A stretch of 35,776 nucleotides of DNA, from positions 736-36,511 of the forward strand of contig DKTZ01000033.1 of assembly GCA_002490425.1 (NCBI GenBank), read 5' to 3'. Shown piece after piece: positions 1-6,737 of this stretch. This DNA is from Ruminococcaceae bacterium UBA7217. Its GTDB lineage: Bacteria > Bacillota > Clostridia > Oscillospirales > Acutalibacteraceae. The first letter of the stretch is position 1, and every line of letters starts with the position of its first letter. The notes beneath the pieces are model-generated. The model made no database searches. It saw only the letters and a program-made list of their open reading frames with translations, and was not told the origin of the DNA. The position numbers were made by a program, and so were the translations under genes.

Positions 1-1
1 A

Positions 2-868
2 GGCGGCGGTTCTTCAATGGATACTGCAAAGGCAATCGGAATTATTATTAAAAATCCCGAATTTGCCGATGTTCGTTCACTTGAGGGCGTTGCACCCACA
101 AAAAACAAATGCGTACCCATTATTGCAGTCCCCACAACAGCAGGCACGGCGGCTGAGGTTACAATTAACTACGTTATAACCGACGCCGAGAAAAACAGAA
201 AAATGGTTTGCGTTGACGTTCACGATATTCCCGTTGTTGCCATTGTTGACTCTGATATGATGTCATCAATGCCAAAAGGTCTTACCGCCGCAACAGGTAT
301 GGACGCACTCACACACGCTATTGAGGGTTACATTACCGCCGGTGCATGGGAAATGAGCGATATGTTCCATCTTAAGGCTATTGAGATTATTGCTAAAAAT
401 CTTCGAGGTGCAGTTGAAAACACACCCGAAGGCAGAGAGGGAATGGCTCTCGGTCAGTACATTGCAGGTATGGGCTTCTCCAACGTAGGTCTTGGCATTG
501 TTCATTCTATGGCTCACCCGCTCGGCGCTGTTTATGACACACCCCACGGCGTTGCAAATGCGATTATTCTTCCTACTGTTATGGAGTACAACGCTCCCGC
601 AACGGGCGAAAAGTACAGAGATATTGCAAAGGCAATGGGTGTAAGCGGTGTTGATGAAATGACGCTTGACGAGGCAAGAAAAGCCGCTGTTGACGCGGTT
701 AAACAGCTTTCAAAGGATGTTGGAATTCCTGCCGATTTGAAAGAAATTGTAAAACCCGAAGATGTTGATTTCCTTGCACAGTCCGCATACGACGATGCTT
801 GTCGCCCCGGCAACCCGAGAGAAACAAGCGTAGAAGAAATCAAAGAGCTTTATCTTTCGCTTATGTAA
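2..868 (+). CDS. fucO: Lactaldehyde reductase FucO, iron-dependent alcohol dehydrogenase (5' truncated)
   Basis: The reading frame is open from base 2 and gives 288 residues, so roughly 90 N-terminal residues (the start of the NAD-binding domain) lie outside the window. The first visible residues, GGGSSMDTAKAIG, are the nucleotide-binding loop of group III iron-dependent alcohol dehydrogenases. The Fe ligands of FucO are recognisable: Asp and His in MDALTHAIE, and two His in VHSMAHPLG and TPHG. The sequence follows E. coli FucO closely as I remember it (for example TTAGTAAEVTINYVIT and the C-terminal GNPRE), which separates it from the general adh/dhaT group. FucO reduces L-lactaldehyde, made from fuculose-1-phosphate, to 1,2-propanediol in the cytoplasm with NADH. 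A GH29 fucosidase lies 26 kb away, which fits fucose use, but no other fuc gene is in view. The gene ends at a clear terminator. Confidence 0.93.
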   Translation, partial: GGGSSMDTAKAIGIIIKNPEFADVRSLEGVAPTKNKCVPIIAVPTTAGTAAEVTINYVITDAEKNRKMVCVDVHDIPVVAIVDSDMMSSMPKGLTAATGMDALTHAIEGYITAGAWEMSDMFHLKAIEIIAKNLRGAVENTPEGREGMALGQYIAGMGFSNVGLGIVHSMAHPLGAVYDTPHGVANAIILPTVMEYNAPATGEKYRDIAKAMGVSGVDEMTLDEARKAAVDAVKQLSKDVGIPADLKEIVKPEDVDFLAQSAYDDACRPGNPRETSVEEIKELYLSLM

Positions 869-890
869 TAACGAAAATTAGCATTATTTT

Positions 891-922
891 AGGCAGTCGT
901 TTACTATTCGGCTGCCTTTTTT
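891..922 (+). terminator. Rho-independent terminator of fucO
   Basis: The hairpin AGGCAGTCG / CGGCTGCCT (one G-T pair) with an 8-9 base loop is followed directly by a T run. It lies 22 bases after the fucO stop codon. Confidence 0.85.
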
Positions 923-951
923 ATTTTCCGTCAAAATTTTATTCTAATAAC

Positions 952-988
952 AGCAAAAGGCAGGGAAGCGGCTGTAAGCTCCCTGCCC
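952..988 (-). terminator. Terminator of the transporter/LRR operon
   Basis: GGCAGGGA (959-966) pairs perfectly with TCCCTGCC (980-987). Read on the minus strand the hairpin is followed by a short T run (AAAA at 955-958 on the plus strand). It lies about 20 bases downstream of the stop codon of the LRR gene, so the two convergent genes have separate terminators. Confidence 0.75.
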
Positions 989-1009
989 TGCTTTATTTAA
1001 TATTACGCT

Positions 1010-2317
1010 TTACTGCAGCATTTGCGCTCTTTCGGCGCTGTAATTTACATCTATATTCTTTTTGAAAAGCATATAATCGTATTTCGGGAGCCATGAACTG
1101 CCGATTTCGCCCTTTTCAAATGTCGCCTCGTCCGTGGCAACATTCATCTGCGAAATACCATGAAGCTCGCCGTCCTCTTTGTAAACTGCGTCCCAAAATG
1201 CGTGATGTCCTATATACTTGACACTTGACGGAATATACATATAGGTAAGTCCCCTGTCCTTTGTAAAGCAGTCAGAACCTATTCGTTCAAGCCCCTCGGG
1301 CAGTGACGGATAAACCGTTTGGAACATACCCTCTGTGTAGCTTGTTTGCATATTTATTTCGCTGTTCTTGTACGAATAAATCGCATTGATATTGCCCGCG
1401 TCAAAGAAACCGAGAGTGCCGATTTCCTTTAAGCCTTCAGGCAGATAAACATATCGAAGGTTTGCATAGTTAAAGCAAAGCGGACCGATTTTCTCTACGG
1501 TGGAGGGCAGTACATAAGTGCGAACCTTTAGGTTGTATTCTTCAAAATATTTTTCGTCATACTTTTCCGTAGTGCCCCAAAGCTCTTCCATTTCTTTGCC
1601 GTCGTCGTCAACCAAGTCTGAAACCTGAATACCGTTTTCGTCCAAATGGGCATAACCGTTCTTTAAGCGTAAATACCTGTCGTGGTCAATCGGATAGCAA
1701 ATAATTTCCGTCATATCCTTGTTGTAAAGAACGCCGTCAATATCACAGTAATTCGGGTTGTTTTCATCAACAATAATGCGTTGGAGCGCCCAGCAGGAAT
1801 AGAAGGATTTAGCGTCAATGTCGGTAACGTCAGCGCCGATTCTTATTACCTGTAATGTGCCGTCGCAGTTAAATGCATATTCGTGAATTTTAGTTACCTT
1901 TTTTGATGTGTCATAAGTAACAACATCATTATTAGCCTGCGCCTCGCCGAGAAGCATTCCTGCATCCTCTGAGTCATAGTCAAGAGACGCCGCACCGTCA
2001 ACACGGAATTCTGTTATTGAGCCGTTATTGCTGAACTGAATAAGCTCATATTCTCCTGCTTTTCCCTCAATTTCTTTATATTCAATCGTACCTGTATTAA
2101 GAAGCGCTCTTACAGAGAAGAACATGGAAATCGCAATAGCAAAAATAATGAAAAGTACAAATAAAACCTTGCCGAGCTTTTTGTCTTTATAAGATGCGTT
2201 GATTTTAGGAGCCGCAAGACCGTCAATTTGATAAGTCCATATTTCGTCTTCGGGAATTTCGAGAATTTCCTCTTCGGTTACCTGAGACTTTTTAGTTTTA
2301 GCTTTATCTTTTTTCAT
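1010..2317 (-). CDS. Membrane-anchored BspA-type leucine-rich repeat protein
   Basis: 435 residues. A charged cytoplasmic N-terminus (about 55 residues, rich in Lys/Glu) leads into one transmembrane segment (VLFVLFIIFAIAISMFF) near residues 50-68; the rest should be extracytoplasmic. The outer part carries LRR_5/BspA-like repeats, each with a core like LPEGLKEIG or IPSSVKYIG followed by an aromatic/Cys/Phe patch (HHAF, DCF, LCF). Such repeats usually mediate binding to proteins or surfaces; no enzymatic motif is visible. I chose ATG at 2317 because the GGGGGTG Shine-Dalgarno sequence lies just upstream of it. A GTG at 2326, three codons earlier, overlaps that site. The gene follows the transporter stop codon after a very short gap, so the two are probably co-transcribed and may work together. 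The precise role is unknown. Confidence 0.75.
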   Translation of the reverse strand: MKKDKAKTKKSQVTEEEILEIPEDEIWTYQIDGLAAPKINASYKDKKLGKVLFVLFIIFAIAISMFFSVRALLNTGTIEYKEIEGKAGEYELIQFSNNGSITEFRVDGAASLDYDSEDAGMLLGEAQANNDVVTYDTSKKVTKIHEYAFNCDGTLQVIRIGADVTDIDAKSFYSCWALQRIIVDENNPNYCDIDGVLYNKDMTEIICYPIDHDRYLRLKNGYAHLDENGIQVSDLVDDDGKEMEELWGTTEKYDEKYFEEYNLKVRTYVLPSTVEKIGPLCFNYANLRYVYLPEGLKEIGTLGFFDAGNINAIYSYKNSEINMQTSYTEGMFQTVYPSLPEGLERIGSDCFTKDRGLTYMYIPSSVKYIGHHAFWDAVYKEDGELHGISQMNVATDEATFEKGEIGSSWLPKYDYMLFKKNIDVNYSAERAQMLQ

Positions 2318-2331
2318 TATGTTCACCCCCG

Positions 2332-4101
2332 TCAGCCTACAAAACTGCCTTCGGCTGATTCGTCGTGCTCAGCCGCCAGTTTTTCGGTTACCTCAGCCCT
2401 GCGCTTAAGCACCTGAATAACCTTATTCTGTTTAGCACTGTCATAGTCCCAGAAGAAATAGGGAATAGTCATAAGCAAATAGCCGGCAATGTCAAACAGT
2501 ATTGGAATAACAATAATTTTGACTCTTGAAGCGTCAACAAACAGTACATCCCAGTTGCTGTTAAATCCGAATTTCAAAAGCAAAATGGGAATAATCAGAC
2601 CGATAAGCGTTGTAACGGGACTTGTGAACCAACCGAAAATGCCCGAAAAGCTTTCAAGTCTTTCACCTGAAAGGTACATCTGATAGTCATTAACGCGGAT
2701 TTCCATATCGTGGTGAACCGCCATGGGTATAGTGTGCGTTGTTTCCATAAGAATTAGCATAATAACGCAGATTATTCCGCACAGCGTTACATTGTCACCG
2801 CAAAGGATAATAGCCGCAACAACAATTCCGTAGCCTATTGCACGGGAAAGATAATAGAAAATCATAATTTGCTTGTATGAAAATCTCTTTATGAAATACG
2901 GCGTGAAGAAATCGGGCGGTGTTCCTGCAAAGGATACAAGCGAAATGAGAAGTCCGTAGGAAAGTCCGCTCAAACGGAATGTGTAAAGATAAACAACAGT
3001 TGTGAATGCAAGCATACCGTTTCCGAGAGAGTCAAGAAGCCCGACAATATTGAGCATCCATTTGTATTTGTTGCGCATCACGCCGAAAATACCGTCCCAA
3101 AAGCTGATTTGCACCTTTTCTTCAATAGGCGGCTGCGGTATTCTCTCTTTTATTCTGTTTGAGAATACCATTGTAAGTATTGCGAAAGAAATAAAGATTA
3201 TGGGAATTACATATTTATACACGTTAATGTCTGCCCATTCGTCCTTAAGGAAGCCTATTGCCATAGGAATAACAAGAACCATTACGGAATTGAGTATATG
3301 AGAAAGCTTAAGGGGATAAGTTCTTACAAGAATTCTTTCCTGCATATTGGGACTGATGTTCTGCGTGCAGGTTTCAAGACAGTTGTTGTATCCGAACAGG
3401 TTGTAGAGTGAAAACAGCGCATTTGCAACCCAAACTCTTGTAACAACATCGGCAATATTGTAAACGGGAAGCCAGCCGATAAGTATAACCATTATGCACT
3501 TTGGCACAATGTCGCAGTAAAGGAAATATTTGTATCTGCCGAATTTCGGAACAAGCTTTTTGCGCCAGAAAATATTTCGGGCTCCCGCCCAGCCGTTCCA
3601 AAGAATGTGTGTACCGAGCATTTTAATTGCCGACGCCGCCGAAACGCCTCGTATTGAGTTGAGTGCGGCAACCACGGTGTTCTGCGGATTTAAGTACGGC
3701 TTAAAGTTAAATACCATTAAGAAAATACCGAGGAATATTGAGAAGAAATAAATCGAATAAAGTGTTCGTTCTTTTTTCTTCGGCAAAAAGCCGAGGTTGT
3801 CGTTTATAATCCAGGCGAGCAAATCCCAAAGCTTTTGCAAAGGCATATTGATAAGCGCAATTGCCGAGAACGCAACATAGGGCAGATTGTAATGAAACAT
3901 AATAAGGTAACAGCCTGCCGCAAAGCTTATGTATTCAAGAACCTTTGTACCGGAATAATTGCTGCCTACCGCCAGCCAAATATCCAAATATTCTTTGTAC
4001 GGAACATATTTACCCTCAGCGGGAGTGTTCCAATGTGTTTTGATTTCATTAAAAAGCCATTTCGTTTTGCTGAGCAAAGACGTTTTTTGCTTTTCTTCCA
4101 T
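2332..4101 (-). CDS. MFS/GPH-type sugar transporter
   Basis: 589 residues, with about twelve hydrophobic segments in two halves separated by a hydrophilic stretch (RIKERIPQPPIEEK, near residue 320). The overall pattern, including an N-terminal amphipathic region and the GLLISLVSFAGTPPDFF stretch, resembles the MelB-like glycoside-pentoside-hexuronide:cation symporters, but the protein is longer than the usual 450-500 residues. The substrate cannot be read from the sequence; a glycoside or oligosaccharide is plausible given the GH43 gene upstream on the same strand. The start is ATG with GGACGGTGG upstream. It is the first gene of a two-gene operon with the LRR membrane protein. Confidence 0.7.
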   Translation of the reverse strand: MEEKQKTSLLSKTKWLFNEIKTHWNTPAEGKYVPYKEYLDIWLAVGSNYSGTKVLEYISFAAGCYLIMFHYNLPYVAFSAIALINMPLQKLWDLLAWIINDNLGFLPKKKERTLYSIYFFSIFLGIFLMVFNFKPYLNPQNTVVAALNSIRGVSAASAIKMLGTHILWNGWAGARNIFWRKKLVPKFGRYKYFLYCDIVPKCIMVILIGWLPVYNIADVVTRVWVANALFSLYNLFGYNNCLETCTQNISPNMQERILVRTYPLKLSHILNSVMVLVIPMAIGFLKDEWADINVYKYVIPIIFISFAILTMVFSNRIKERIPQPPIEEKVQISFWDGIFGVMRNKYKWMLNIVGLLDSLGNGMLAFTTVVYLYTFRLSGLSYGLLISLVSFAGTPPDFFTPYFIKRFSYKQIMIFYYLSRAIGYGIVVAAIILCGDNVTLCGIICVIMLILMETTHTIPMAVHHDMEIRVNDYQMYLSGERLESFSGIFGWFTSPVTTLIGLIIPILLLKFGFNSNWDVLFVDASRVKIIVIPILFDIAGYLLMTIPYFFWDYDSAKQNKVIQVLKRRAEVTEKLAAEHDESAEGSFVG

Positions 4102-4151
4102 AAAACCACCGTCCTAATAATTTGTGCTAAAAAGCACTTTTTTTACAGAAT

Positions 4152-4181
4152 ATTTTATCATAAGATGTACATTTTTTTCAA
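4152..4181 (-). promoter_or_regulatory. Candidate sigma-A promoter for the transporter/LRR operon
   Basis: On the minus strand TTGAAA (4176-4181) and TAAAAT (4152-4157) are separated by 18 bases, about 50 bases upstream of the transporter start. The 5' leader includes a small GTGCT/AGCAC hairpin at 4124-4137. Confidence 0.5.
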
Positions 4182-4242
4182 TACTTTATGACTTTTTCCA
4201 CATTTTATATATAGTTTATTCCGATAATTTATGCAATATAAC

Positions 4243-4270
4243 AAAAACCGAAGCGTAAATTCACTTCGGC
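4243..4270 (-). terminator. Terminator downstream of the GH43 gene and its 3' repeat
   Basis: CCGAAG (4248-4253) pairs with CTTCGG (4264-4269), and on the minus strand a run of five T follows. It lies about 240 bases beyond the GH43 stop codon. A GH43 transcript would therefore read through the repeats at 4300-4506 before stopping. Confidence 0.7.
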
Positions 4271-4299
4271 TGAAATATTATTTTAATTTGTTGATGAAC

Positions 4300-4510
4300 T
4301 AAATAGCGATAGCAAATTAACTAAAGATTTTCACCCGCCTTTTTCAAAAGCACCAACCGAACCGGCAGGCGAAGAGCGGGCTTCCGGTGACTATCTCTGC
4401 AAAGCAGAATCACCGACCGAACAGGTCGTAGGGACAGGTGCCCACACCTGTCCGTTATTGCTTTAATTATGCGGATAACACCTCGGGACGATGAGGTCAT
4501 CGTCCCCTAC
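4300..4510. repeat. Dispersed palindromic intergenic repeat downstream of GH43
   Basis: This non-coding stretch holds two perfect hairpins: GGACAGGTG/CACCTGTCC (4432-4440 with 4445-4453) and GGGACGATGA/TCATCGTCCC (4485-4494 with 4497-4506, two-base loop). GTAGGG at 4428 and CCCCTAC at 4504-4510 form inverted ends. The stretch ACCGAACCGGCAGGCGA near 4355 recurs, with small changes, near 5672 on the other side of the GH43 gene. The last bases of the element overlap the GH43 stop codon. No coding potential was seen. Confidence 0.65.
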
Positions 4511-5358
4511 TTATTTATACAAATACTGTCGCCGTTATCCCGGAGTTCCACAAAAGCAGGGTGCTCACTGCCAGACTTATTGGGCGTGTGAAAAGTCAGA
4601 TACAGCTTTTCGCCTGCCGAAAATATCATTCCGTGGCCGCCGTCATCGTCAATAAGCGGTTCCAGATGTTCAAAGCCGCCTTTAATCGAGCCGTCATTAA
4701 ACCTTACAACACATTCAGCATATTTATGGTTAATAAACGTAGACCAAATCATAAGCAAAGTGCCGTTTTTTGTTTTATACATAAACGGACCGTCCGTAAT
4801 GTAGTGCTGAAGGGGTATTTTGTGTTTAACCCATTTGGGGTCAGCCGCCGTAAAAAGTGTTACAGGCTCGCCGACCGCGTGAGTTAAATCCGGTGACAAC
4901 TCGACATAACACATTTTGCCGTTGTAGATTTCAACATGCTCATAGCAATAAAGCAAATAGGGCACGCCGTTTTCAACATATAACGAGCCGTCAATCGAAA
5001 AATGATTTTGGGGAGTTACAGGACCGTTGCTGTGGGGCTTAAAGGGACCGAGGGGACTGTCCGCCCTTAAAACATAAGTCCCTCGCTTTTTGTTTTTTTG
5101 TGTAAACGAAGCAAACATATAGTACGCCCCGTCGTATTTATGTACCTCAGGCGCCCAGTTAACTTCTCTGTTCATTCCGTATTCTTCGGAATTAAAGCAC
5201 TCTTTCGGCTCGCTCCAGTTTTCCAAATCTGTTGACGTGTATACGTCAAACCCGCCGACAAATCTGCCGAAATCCTTTGCCCTTGTGCCGTACATATAAT
5301 ATGTACCGTTTTCCGCCAAAACAAACGGGTCTCTGATGTTTATTTCACTGTTTTTCAT
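4507..5358 (-). CDS. Glycoside hydrolase family 43 protein, cytoplasmic
   Basis: 283 residues, the size of a single five-bladed beta-propeller GH43 domain with no accessory module. The catalytic base Asp is seen in NIRDPFVL at the N-terminus and the pKa-modulating Asp in FSIDGSLYV in the middle. The NWAPEVHKYDG and ITDGPFMYK blade motifs are typical. The family holds beta-xylosidases, alpha-arabinofuranosidases and related exo-enzymes; the substrate cannot be decided. No signal peptide, so it should act on imported oligosaccharides. The start is ATG 5358, with GGAG nine bases upstream; an upstream ATG at 5373 lies before that Shine-Dalgarno and is unlikely. The TAG stop coincides with the edge of a GTAGGGG repeat, so the C-terminus may have been set by repeat insertion. 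It stands alone, with repeats on both sides. Confidence 0.85.
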   Translation of the reverse strand: MKNSEINIRDPFVLAENGTYYMYGTRAKDFGRFVGGFDVYTSTDLENWSEPKECFNSEEYGMNREVNWAPEVHKYDGAYYMFASFTQKNKKRGTYVLRADSPLGPFKPHSNGPVTPQNHFSIDGSLYVENGVPYLLYCYEHVEIYNGKMCYVELSPDLTHAVGEPVTLFTAADPKWVKHKIPLQHYITDGPFMYKTKNGTLLMIWSTFINHKYAECVVRFNDGSIKGGFEHLEPLIDDDGGHGMIFSAGEKLYLTFHTPNKSGSEHPAFVELRDNGDSICINK

Positions 5359-5391
5359 AAATAAACACTCCATTCAAAGATATTGTGTTTT

Positions 5392-5722
5392 TGTAGGGGC
5401 ACCTTTCATCCGCCTACAAGGTTATCTGTTTTTTACGGGACGATGTAGCATCAGTCCCTGCTTGTAGGGTGCGACGACCCGGCAGCCCATTACACATTTT
5501 CAGTTTTTACATTTTTCAGTGAGTGAGGCTATCGCCGAATTAAGCGTATTACACCTCATCCACCGCAAGCGGTCCCCCTTCCCCCTTGGGGGAATCTGTC
5601 AGCATAGCTGACTGATGAGGAGGTGCGGGTCGCCGGCAGCAACCTTTGATTGCGACAGCAAACAGAAGCAACAACCGAACCGACAGGCGAGAAGCGGGAT
5701 GCCGAGGTCGGCATCCCCTACA
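5392..5722. repeat. Composite palindromic intergenic repeat upstream of GH43
   Basis: The gap of about 480 bases between thioredoxin and GH43 has no gene. It is bounded by GTAGGGG (5392) and CCCCTAC (5715-5721), an inverted pair. Inside are GGGACGATG/CATCAGTCCC (5437-5458, imperfect), a three-hairpin unit (5552-5625), the ACCGAACCGACAGGCGA segment shared with 4355, and the perfect hairpin GGGATGCCGA/TCGGCATCCC (5696-5705 with 5708-5717). This looks like several small dispersed repeats nested or fused together. No transposase is present. Confidence 0.65.
5552..5625. repeat. Three-hairpin palindromic unit (CACCTCATC ... GATGAGGAGGTG)
   Basis: The outer arms CACCTCATC (5552-5560) and GATGAGGAGGTG (5614-5625) are complementary. 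They enclose ACCGCAAGCGGT, CCCCCTTGGGGG and GTCAGC-ATA-GCTGAC hairpins. From memory, elements of this type are abundant between genes in gut Clostridia; the copy number here cannot be checked. Confidence 0.6.
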
Positions 5723-5835
5723 AAATTTACGGTTTTAGTGAGTAAGGACAGGATCGGCAATCCGAAAAAAATGTAAAATCATCAAAGGGCAGTTAAATGA
5801 TTTCTTGCAATCAAAACCGCCCCTTGTGTTTTCCG

Positions 5836-6153
5836 TTATTTATTTGCGTTTACGAAATCCTCAATGTCAGCCTTTTCTCTGCCGCCTACAAAACGGTCAA
5901 CCTCTTTGCCGTTTTTAATGAGAACAACCGTGGGAATACTCAAAACGCCGTAAAGCTGAGCAAGCTCGCCAGCCTCGTCAACATTCAGCTTGCAGACCTT
6001 ATAGCCGTCATTTTCCTCGGCAAATGCGTGTATTTCATCTGCCATCATTCTGCAAGGACCGCACCAATCAGCATAAAAGTCCAAAAGAACGGGCTTTTCT
6101 GATTTTAAAACCTCATCGCTGTAATTTGTTAAATTGACTTTTGTAATTTCCAT
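5836..6153 (-). CDS. trxA: Thioredoxin
   Basis: 105 residues, the standard length of thioredoxin. The active site WCGPC (Cys31, Cys34) follows the usual FYADW strand, and the cis-proline motif SIPTVVLI and the GGREKADIEDFV C-terminal helix are in place. It reduces protein disulfides in the cytoplasm using electrons from thioredoxin reductase or another flavoprotein. The ATG overlaps the stop codon of the flavoprotein gene upstream (TAATG), so translation is probably coupled. It is the last gene of a three-gene operon. No convincing terminator follows before the repeat region. Confidence 0.95.
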   Translation of the reverse strand: MEITKVNLTNYSDEVLKSEKPVLLDFYADWCGPCRMMADEIHAFAEENDGYKVCKLNVDEAGELAQLYGVLSIPTVVLIKNGKEVDRFVGGREKADIEDFVNANK

Positions 6154-6737
6154 TACCGTACACTCCTGTATAGCATTGCTGCTTTTTCTAAATCTGTATT
6201 ATCAACCCCGCACTTATCCGTGTTCCTTGCAAGCATTGTGCCGCGAAGCTCAATGTTAAGACACGGGAAAAGTGAAAGGAACTGATGCTTAACTACTTCG
6301 TAACCCACTTCGCCGTCGCCGCCGCTGGTCACCATAATAACCGCTTTGCGCTTTTTCTCAATCGGGACTGCATTTCTGCGGTAACGGGCCTCAAAATAAC
6401 GCTGAAAACGGTCGATAAGCGCCTTTAAGGAAGCGGGTACGCTCATATTATAAACGGGAGTTGCAAAAATTATTATATCTGCACTCTCGAATTTTTTCAT
6501 AAACTCGTCTAAATCCTTCTTTGAACAGCCGTCGCACGCTTTGCAGTAGCCGCAAGCGTTGCAGGGCGTTGGGTTAAGCTCAAAAATATTTACGGTTTCA
6601 ATCTCCGTCCCCTTGGGGAATTGCCTTAAAAGCGTTCCCAAAAGCTTTGATGTGTAACCCGACTTTCTCGGCGAGCCGAGCACCGCCAACACCTTTTTGC
6701 CGTTGCTGTATTCTTCATTTTCATAAGCTATTTCCAT
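6153..6737 (-). CDS. Flavodoxin-fold NAD(P)H-dependent FMN reductase / iron-sulfur flavoprotein-like
   Basis: 194 residues. VLAVLGSPRKSGYTSKLL near the N-terminus is the FMN phosphate-binding loop of the NADPH-dependent FMN reductase family. FATPVYNMSVPASLKALIDR is the second flavin-contact segment. Between them lies a cysteine cluster, CNACGYCKACDGC (near residues 58-70), similar to the compact cluster of iron-sulfur flavoproteins of anaerobes, which bind one 4Fe-4S cluster beside FMN. Whether all ligands match cannot be settled by eye. The ATG directly follows the TAA of the acyl-CoA synthetase gene and the stop overlaps the thioredoxin ATG. The flavoprotein could pass electrons to the neighbouring thioredoxin; that is inference. 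Confidence 0.8.
   Translation of the reverse strand: MEIAYENEEYSNGKKVLAVLGSPRKSGYTSKLLGTLLRQFPKGTEIETVNIFELNPTPCNACGYCKACDGCSKKDLDEFMKKFESADIIIFATPVYNMSVPASLKALIDRFQRYFEARYRRNAVPIEKKRKAVIMVTSGGDGEVGYEVVKHQFLSLFPCLNIELRGTMLARNTDKCGVDNTDLEKAAMLYRSVR

Noticed and set aside
4124..4145. GTGCT-AAAA-AGCAC hairpin followed by a T run on the plus strand
   Set aside because: No plus-strand gene lies upstream to terminate; it sits in the leader of the transporter, and the 5-bp stem is weak.
4300..5722. CRISPR array
   Set aside because: The repeated pieces are few, palindromic and irregularly spaced, with no equal-length spacers and no cas genes.
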